Below, in pieces: positions 41,950 to 49,200 of a stretch of DNA of 64,000 bases. The DNA is from Ophthalmolycus amberensis. Lineage: Eukaryota > Chordata > Actinopteri > Perciformes > Zoarcidae. Every line of letters starts with the position of its first letter. Within the stretch, counting starts at the first letter, position 1. The position numbers and the translations under genes are program-made. The stretch spans positions 226,001 through 290,000 of the forward strand of contig JAFEUB010001474.1 of the NCBI GenBank assembly GCA_024529925.1, in the 5' to 3' direction. The notes below the pieces were generated by a model that saw only the letters and a program-made list of their open reading frames with translations, did no database searches and was not told the DNA's origin.

Positions 41950-44900
41950 CTGTACCTGCGGACGGTGAGCTGCAGAGTCTTGTACGATCCTTTGACCAGA
42001 GCGATGGCCTCCTGTCTGTATCCGGTCAGCTCCACGTCGTTGATGATGATGATCTCATCCCCCGCCAGCAGAGGCTGCTCCAAACTGTCCGCCTTGCCGC
42101 CCTCCTCTACCTGCACAGACACAACACACACAAACACCTGTAAGTCCAGATTCACAGGGAAAGTGGCGTAGTGCAAATGTGCACAGCAAGACGTCAATGA
42201 TTTGGCAGCTATTTGCTGCAGATTTAGCTAAATGATTTACTGAAGCGCTGGCTCATTATGCAGTCAGTCTGCTAGTGAGAGAGAGAGCTCAGCAGGACAA
42301 GACCAGGCGGCAACCTCCGGTTCTGCCAAGCGAAGCCAATTCAGAAATGTCTTAAAACTTGCATTCTCTCCACTGACCAGCAGGGGGCGACTCCTCTGGT
42401 TGCAAAAAGAAGTCCGATTGTATCGAAGTCTATGAGAAAATGACTCTACTTCTCACTTGATTTATTACCTCAGTAAACATTGTAAACATGAGTTTATGGT
42501 CTCAATACAGCATGCTGTTAAATTATGGTCCATTTAGAGTCAAATAGACCAGACCAGACCAGTCGCTACCAGAGCTGATATGTCGTCTCTACATCACTTC
42601 TCCGCATTCCAAATAACTTCCGTTTATTGGTTGCGAAAAACAAAACATGGCGACCGCCGTAATCCAAGATGGCGACGGCTTAATTGCCGAACTCAAAGCT
42701 TCATAACGGCAGTCGATACTTCCACTCCCCTTCCATCTGGCAGGAGGCTGCGGTCCATCAGAACTAAGACCTCACGCCACACAAACAGTTTCTTCCCGTC
42801 CGCAGTCGGGCTCATTAACAGAGCCCGGGTCCCCCACTGACTCTGTCATCCCCAGGACATTTCCTTCTGGTCTCTCTACCTTCTGGTCTCTCCCCTGCAC
42901 ATCCCTGTTTCTCTATTTAAACACACTCGTCACTTTTAACATTTCATACATTTCACTTGGTTTACGGTCCTGTTATCTGTTTTTGTGTGCCTGTTATTCG
43001 TGTCCTATATTCCATATCTTATTGTACATTTCAAATATGTTTCTATTTCCTGCACTGTGCTGACTGTTTTTGATAGTTAAATGTTATTCGATAGTTAAAT
43101 GTTATTCAATAGTTAAGTGTTATTTGATAGTTAAGTGTTATTTGATAGTTAAATGTTATTTTGATAGTTAAATGTTATTGTTGAATGTTATGCACCTTCC
43201 GCCACGACAAATTCCTTGCAGGTGAAAACTTGCTTGGCAATAAACGGTTCTGATTCTGATTCTGATTCTGATAAACCAATGGATGACGTCGCGATGACTA
43301 CGTCCGCTTCTTATACACAGGAGAAGACCACCAAGCTCAGAAAACCAATAATGAAGTGACCTAAGAGGTCTACTGGGTTCATGCTGCAGTCCTTCCCTGC
43401 CTGCAGTCTCTGTGCTAAGCTAAGCTAAACATGTCCTATCTCTGCACTGGTAACACAGCGATGGAACTTGTTGAGTCACGCTTGCTGTGGCAGCCGTTAT
43501 CGGGGTTTCTATTGTTCTGACGGGTAGGAACCACTTGTGGTGTGCTCTTGTGTGCGTTCGTGGGTCAATGTCGGGAAAAGAAGGCTGTTTGCCCGGTGGC
43601 TTTTTTCATTCTCACATCCTGTCTGTCTCTATTTTTCTTCACGGGTTGTATTTTAAGTAAAACTTCACTGCATCTATACCTGTCTTTTCTAATTAAATTG
43701 ACTGTTCACTTAAACCCTTTAAACTATTCACTTAGCAATCATAACTACTCCATACAAGGAAGACAGGTGGACGTTGGACAACGTTTTGTCATAAAACTAG
43801 CTTATTACCTACAGTGACATAGTGTTAACTTCCAATGCCTTGGGTTAGCATATCATTTTAATTACAGGTTACTTTAGATAACGCCTGTTTATGACTGGTG
43901 CATCAGCTGTGTTGGAGCCAAGATGCTATAAGGATGTTGGTCGAGTGCCCCAAAACAATAACAGGCAGCACGGGTTAAAAGCAAATAAGCCCCCTCACAC
44001 AAGTTAGCATTTAATAGTTAATACTAGCATTCCTTTCAAAAGTAATGTTAGCATATATGCTGTATGAATTTATACTACTGTCAGCATGACCCAACTGCAT
44101 TATCAGCGGTGCCAATGATGCCTCTCAGCAGCGTGTGCGACAGTATCAGGACCTACGTCCTACTGAGTGTTTATCGCTGCATCCGTCCTCTGTGAGGTCA
44201 CATTGTCTTGCGCTCTCGTTTTCAATAAGATAAGCTCAATGAAATCCTGAGACGGTCGTCAAAATATCTCTGCACAAACGTCGCCGGCTCAGACTGGAAC
44301 CCCGGATGCTTGCTGTGTTGGGTCGGGTGAGAATAAAAAGAACTAGGTGGGCCTCGATACGCAGGAGAGACTTGACCACAGAGGCAGTAGCGAGATAAGC
44401 AAACGATCAGCACAGGTAGACAACATATCCATCCTGGTTTGTGTTCTTGTGCAATTAATTAATTCAGACTCCCATTCCCTCCTGGTATTACCATGTGTTA
44501 TCTTATCTGGACAAGGAAAAAACTCATGTAAATGCAGGCGTAAATTAACAAAGTACACACAGTTATCAGCGTGCTATGGGGATCATCGTGATCACACCTG
44601 GACAAGTTTTCAAGCGACCTGTGCAAAGGAAAAGCCAGCAGAGCCCATGCTTCGGGAGACTTGCTACGACGTGCAAGACAAAGGTCCTGTGACCGATGGA
44701 GGTAGCTGAGCTAGCGCTAGTGCTAGTGAGCTTCTCCACCACACACATTAGGATATTGGCATCACAATGCGGGCAGAATCCAGACAACAAGAAGTATTTC
44801 CCTCCTGTTTATTATGTGTGTGTTAGTTACACTGGTATAGTCAAACTAAAAGATAATATTATGCGAATCTTCTGCCGATCTTTGGCATCCATGGCGCGAT

Positions 44901-46177
44901 AGAGCAAGCGCACAAGCGTTTCCTTTAACCCCGCCTCCAAGCTATCGGCCTCGGGCTCATTCACATGAACTGAGGAAGGAAAATAACTCTGGATTCGGCT
45001 ATTAGTTCATTTTACAACTTTTAGGACCTAATGATTTAAATAAGGGTTATTCTAGTTTTCCTACTCGGAAGATGAAAAAGATTTGCTGATTCAAAGACGT
45101 CTCTTTTCCAATGTACTTCAAGTCTACGGGGAAAAGTCTTTCTGGGTGAATCCGTCGGCACAGGCTACCGATGTAGGCTTCTGTTTTAATTTGGCAGAAT
45201 GGTTCAGCTGTTTCCTATACGTATAAGCGCGTAGACATGACCGGACGGGACTGACAAAACTGGAAATCGACCCAACACTGATGTGGACTCCAGCATGTAA
45301 GAGCAATAAGATGCACTTCCTGTCATGGCCAGTAGATATACTGCTCCAAGAAAACTCTGACTGTATTGAAATGAATGGGGGGAAAACCTACAACTTCTCA
45401 AATGCAAAGTCCAGGCACTGTGGGTGTCACTTGACCAATGTCCACCCTGTCTTTGCCCAAATTAAGATTTCCTGACAACTAACTGACAAAGTTGAACTAC
45501 ACAGATCAAAGGTTGGGTTCACCACGGGGACTAGAAATACATTAACTAACACCACACAGTGACTGTATTTGACAGTTGATTTCACATACTTTCCTCTGAT
45601 TGACAAAAGGTATCTAGCACTGTTCTGAAACAACAAACCCCGCCCATCTGGGAATATTTGAATGTTAAAACAACTGCCAAGAATTTCACTCAGGGCGTGT
45701 CTGACCCTCTTCTGAATTACAACATGTGTTACTTTTCAACAAAGGCATTCTGTGTTTAGATCCACACAGCCCCGAAATTCGAAAGGGTCCTCAAACGCAG
45801 CGCTCCCCAAACGTTCTGTAGGTCCCGAGTGACTTTAAGCACCTATGTACGGTGGCCCTGAGGGGCCAAAACACAACAACATTACAGAAAACACAATGAC
45901 ATTTTGCAAAACCCGTCAACAGATGGAGGTTTGGAGTGAGGAGCAGGCCCCGGACAGACGAAGATGGGTTGACTGACTGAGTAACACAAATGTGGGATGA
46001 GTCTGATGAGCTGTGCTGATACAAAGGAAATGAAGCATCCTCTCAGAGCTGTGAAAGAATAACAGCGTGCTGAAATGTAAACCGCTGCTCGGCTCTGTAG
46101 AGCGGTGCACATCAGGAATAAGGAATAAATATACCCAAATAAGGCTCGCAGAATCACCCAGTAAAGCCGTGTAACAG

Positions 46178-46215
<38 letters not shown>

Positions 46216-49200
46216 ACTGACTTTGGTATTCCAGCTGAAATTCATTATCCTGCAGATGGAGATATCCAAACAGAGCGGCTCAGCCTGTTCATACCGTGAC
46301 TGAAACAACATACCTCCTCTAATCAATAAAGACTGTGAGGTTTAGGAAAATATCCTCAGACAGCAGTGTGGGGGGGGGGGGGCGGGGGGACTGAATTGAT
46401 TTTGAATAGTTGTGTCTTTGCTGGCTTGTGAAAAATTTAAATGGAGCAATTGTCAAACCCCTATCAATGTCCCTGTCTACTCAAAGTAAAAGAAAAAGAA
46501 AGTGAAAGATTGAAGACATCCTAACGCACACCAGGGACTTGATCAATATTGGTATTGTGATTAAAATGCTTTAGGGTGGGGCTACCTTGTGATTGACAGG
46601 TCGATATTGCTACCAGAGCCATATTCCCCAGTCCAAATACGGTCACTTTCGTTCACTGTTTGCAAAAAAACAAGATGGCGCAAACCAAGTCCACAAACCA
46701 ATGGGTGACATCACGACAATTACTGCCACTTCTTAAATACAGTCTATGTTTGTCACGGGGGCAGCCATGTTGGCGCCTGAGCTGTTCACCAAGCAGTTCC
46801 TGTCAGTTGTACAAGCGGCGCTTTTCGATTGAGAGCATGGTTACGAATCGTAACCCCAGATTTCATGAGTACAGCTTTTGTTCTTTACGAACTGTTGCTA
46901 TACAAAACTAAATTGAGATTTGTGTGATCAATCTGCAACAGAAAAAACATCAACCAGGTGAAACATCCAATGGAGGTTTTTAAGAGGACCCGTCAGAGGC
47001 TTTTTCAACAGTTTCAGTCCTGGGAGAGATAATGGGCCAGGAGTTGTGTACCTCATAACTGTCTGTTGAGGATCCAGTCCAGTTGCTGTTGGTCTATATG
47101 GGTTAATATTTATTTTTTTGTTGAATCTCAACAGACATGTCCCCTGTTAAGGTTGTCATGGATCCTTTACATGTTGGATACAAGTTTTCAGAACTGTGAT
47201 GGAGCTACAACTACAGAGTAGAGCAGAGTAGATCACCGCTGAACCAACAGAGGCAGCAGATATTCCCGGTTACAGCTCAGTTCACTGTGCGGTCGGACAA
47301 ACACGGGGAGACATTAGTTGGACATTTAGTGACAAACAGACAGACGAAAGAGGGAGAGTGAAAGGGAGAGGAAGTACAGAAAAAGACAGAAAAAGGCTGA
47401 GAGACACCGTCAAACCGACAGAGACATCAGGCAGATGTCGGGTCAAACATGCAGAACGGTGCTAACACTGATCTAATTACACAAAATAAAAGCATGAGTG
47501 TGTTCGAAAGCACTCAGGACAACACATAATTCACATTCTTGTCCTATTTTACAGCATGCAGTTTGGCCTCTGTCCCAGAATGACCTCGGCACACACACAC
47601 ACACACACACACACACTAGCGTGCTCATTTGCATTTTAATAAAATGAGGCCACATTGCTGCGAGGACAGAAAGGTTATCATTAATGACCACTGTCCTTAT
47701 TACAGTAGCCAGGGCCGAGCGATTCATCATTTCTAAACCAAATCGCACTTTGAAAGTGCCATGTTTGAATAACTCGCATTATGCCTTAACAACCTAAAAG
47801 AGGAGAAATAATTATTCATAACAATAGTGTTTTGTCAGCTGCAGTTAATTCTGTGAGTTGGTCAACTATAGAATCAAACTCTCTGCATGTTGAACGGTGT
47901 TTCCCTATGTGCTTCGCATTGCACTGCCCAACACAAAGCAGTCTGCACTCTAGAGCCTGGTTTGTTTGTTGAGGAAGAACTTCACTCTTTGCATCATTTT
48001 GAGGTTTGAGAAGGAAGGAAGTGGGCTCTGTCTTTGTGGTGTTTGAGATGAGAGGCTTCCGGGATAAACGATCTAGCGTTAGCTGGTAACACGGTGTTCC
48101 TTTCAGTTGTGGTTGAGGGTGAATGACAAATGACAAATAGTCAACGGTAGTCTGAATCTTTTAGTTCAACATTCAAGCATTATATCATTGTTTTAAAGCC
48201 AAAAGTGCTGAATCTGGGATTCAGGGTTGTCTGTGCAGCTATTGCTAGCTTAGCAGCTAAAGTGAGATGATATCATTCGGGTTATTTCTGCTTGAATGGA
48301 GACTTCATTTTTTTAAATTCGGCATAACAAACATGGACAGTTTGAAAAAAGTGTGAATTAACCAGGTAGGGAAGGTCAAATAGGATTATGCTAGAGGTTG
48401 CATCATGGGAAATGTGGGTTTGAGCTTTTTTGGAGCTTACCCATAACTACAAATCAGGTTATCTCTGCCTCTGGTGCTTTGAATGAGATCATTCTTTGTT
48501 ACAACTCCTGTGAGGCAACCAATTTAAAGAAAGTGAAGTACTGAAATTGCTGAAATACCCTTTAAATTGCTTTCTCAATATTGGTCAGAAGGAGAATGTT
48601 AAAATTACTTCTGATATTTAAAGGGAAAATTTGCAACCTTTTATGTGGGTTTCCAATCAGTGCTGATGGTAAATGTAGTCCACTGAAGAAATAATATCTC
48701 CAGTGTATGTACCAGGATGCATTGCGAGCGGCGGATCTGCTACGTCTGATAAACAACATGAACTCACTCACAAAATGTCAATAATGGAAATATATATTTA
48801 CACAGAAAGAAAAACACAACCACACACCCTCTGAATTCAGGTTTCTCTTAACTAACATTAGCTTAATTGTCTTGTTAGCTCATCGTACAACACACTTCAT
48901 GTCTCCCATTGCACTTCAAACTGGACAGAATGAAAATAAAACTCCACTGTTCCAACAATCAACAACTCTGGTTTGGTTGAAATTAATCCTTGGGCCTATA
49001 ATTCACAGAGCGAGGTATGAAAATATGTCGGCCCTACACGCTGGTTTTCCCCGCTGTATGTCTCTGCCGTCCGGCTGCCCGCTGAACAGTTGACTCAAAA
49101 TAAGAAAGAAAAACACTGCTCGCTCTCTTTGGGTTGTCGTTGGCGACAGCATCCAACAAACACTGTCCACGCTGGCATTCATTCCAGCAGAATGATTCCT

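Larger units (their letters stand above)
29098..41955 (-). other. shroom3 intron 2 (12.9 kb), repeat-rich
   Basis: The donor GTACAG is at 41955. Contents in order: plain AT-rich sequence (29100-30500), CA tracts (30085-30107, 30768-30802, 30940-30971), family A copy 3 (31605-32112), mostly unremarkable sequence (32200-34000), an unclassified interspersed repeat (about 34340-34540), family A copy 4 (35576-35725), a transposon fragment (about 35800-36040), plain sequence (36560-37870), a CA/GA cluster (37880-38510), a LINE 3' end (38511-38967), CA (38972-39006), plain sequence, family A copy 5 (40185-40646), and a GT tract (41250-41293). No exon was recognised. Confidence 0.65.
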
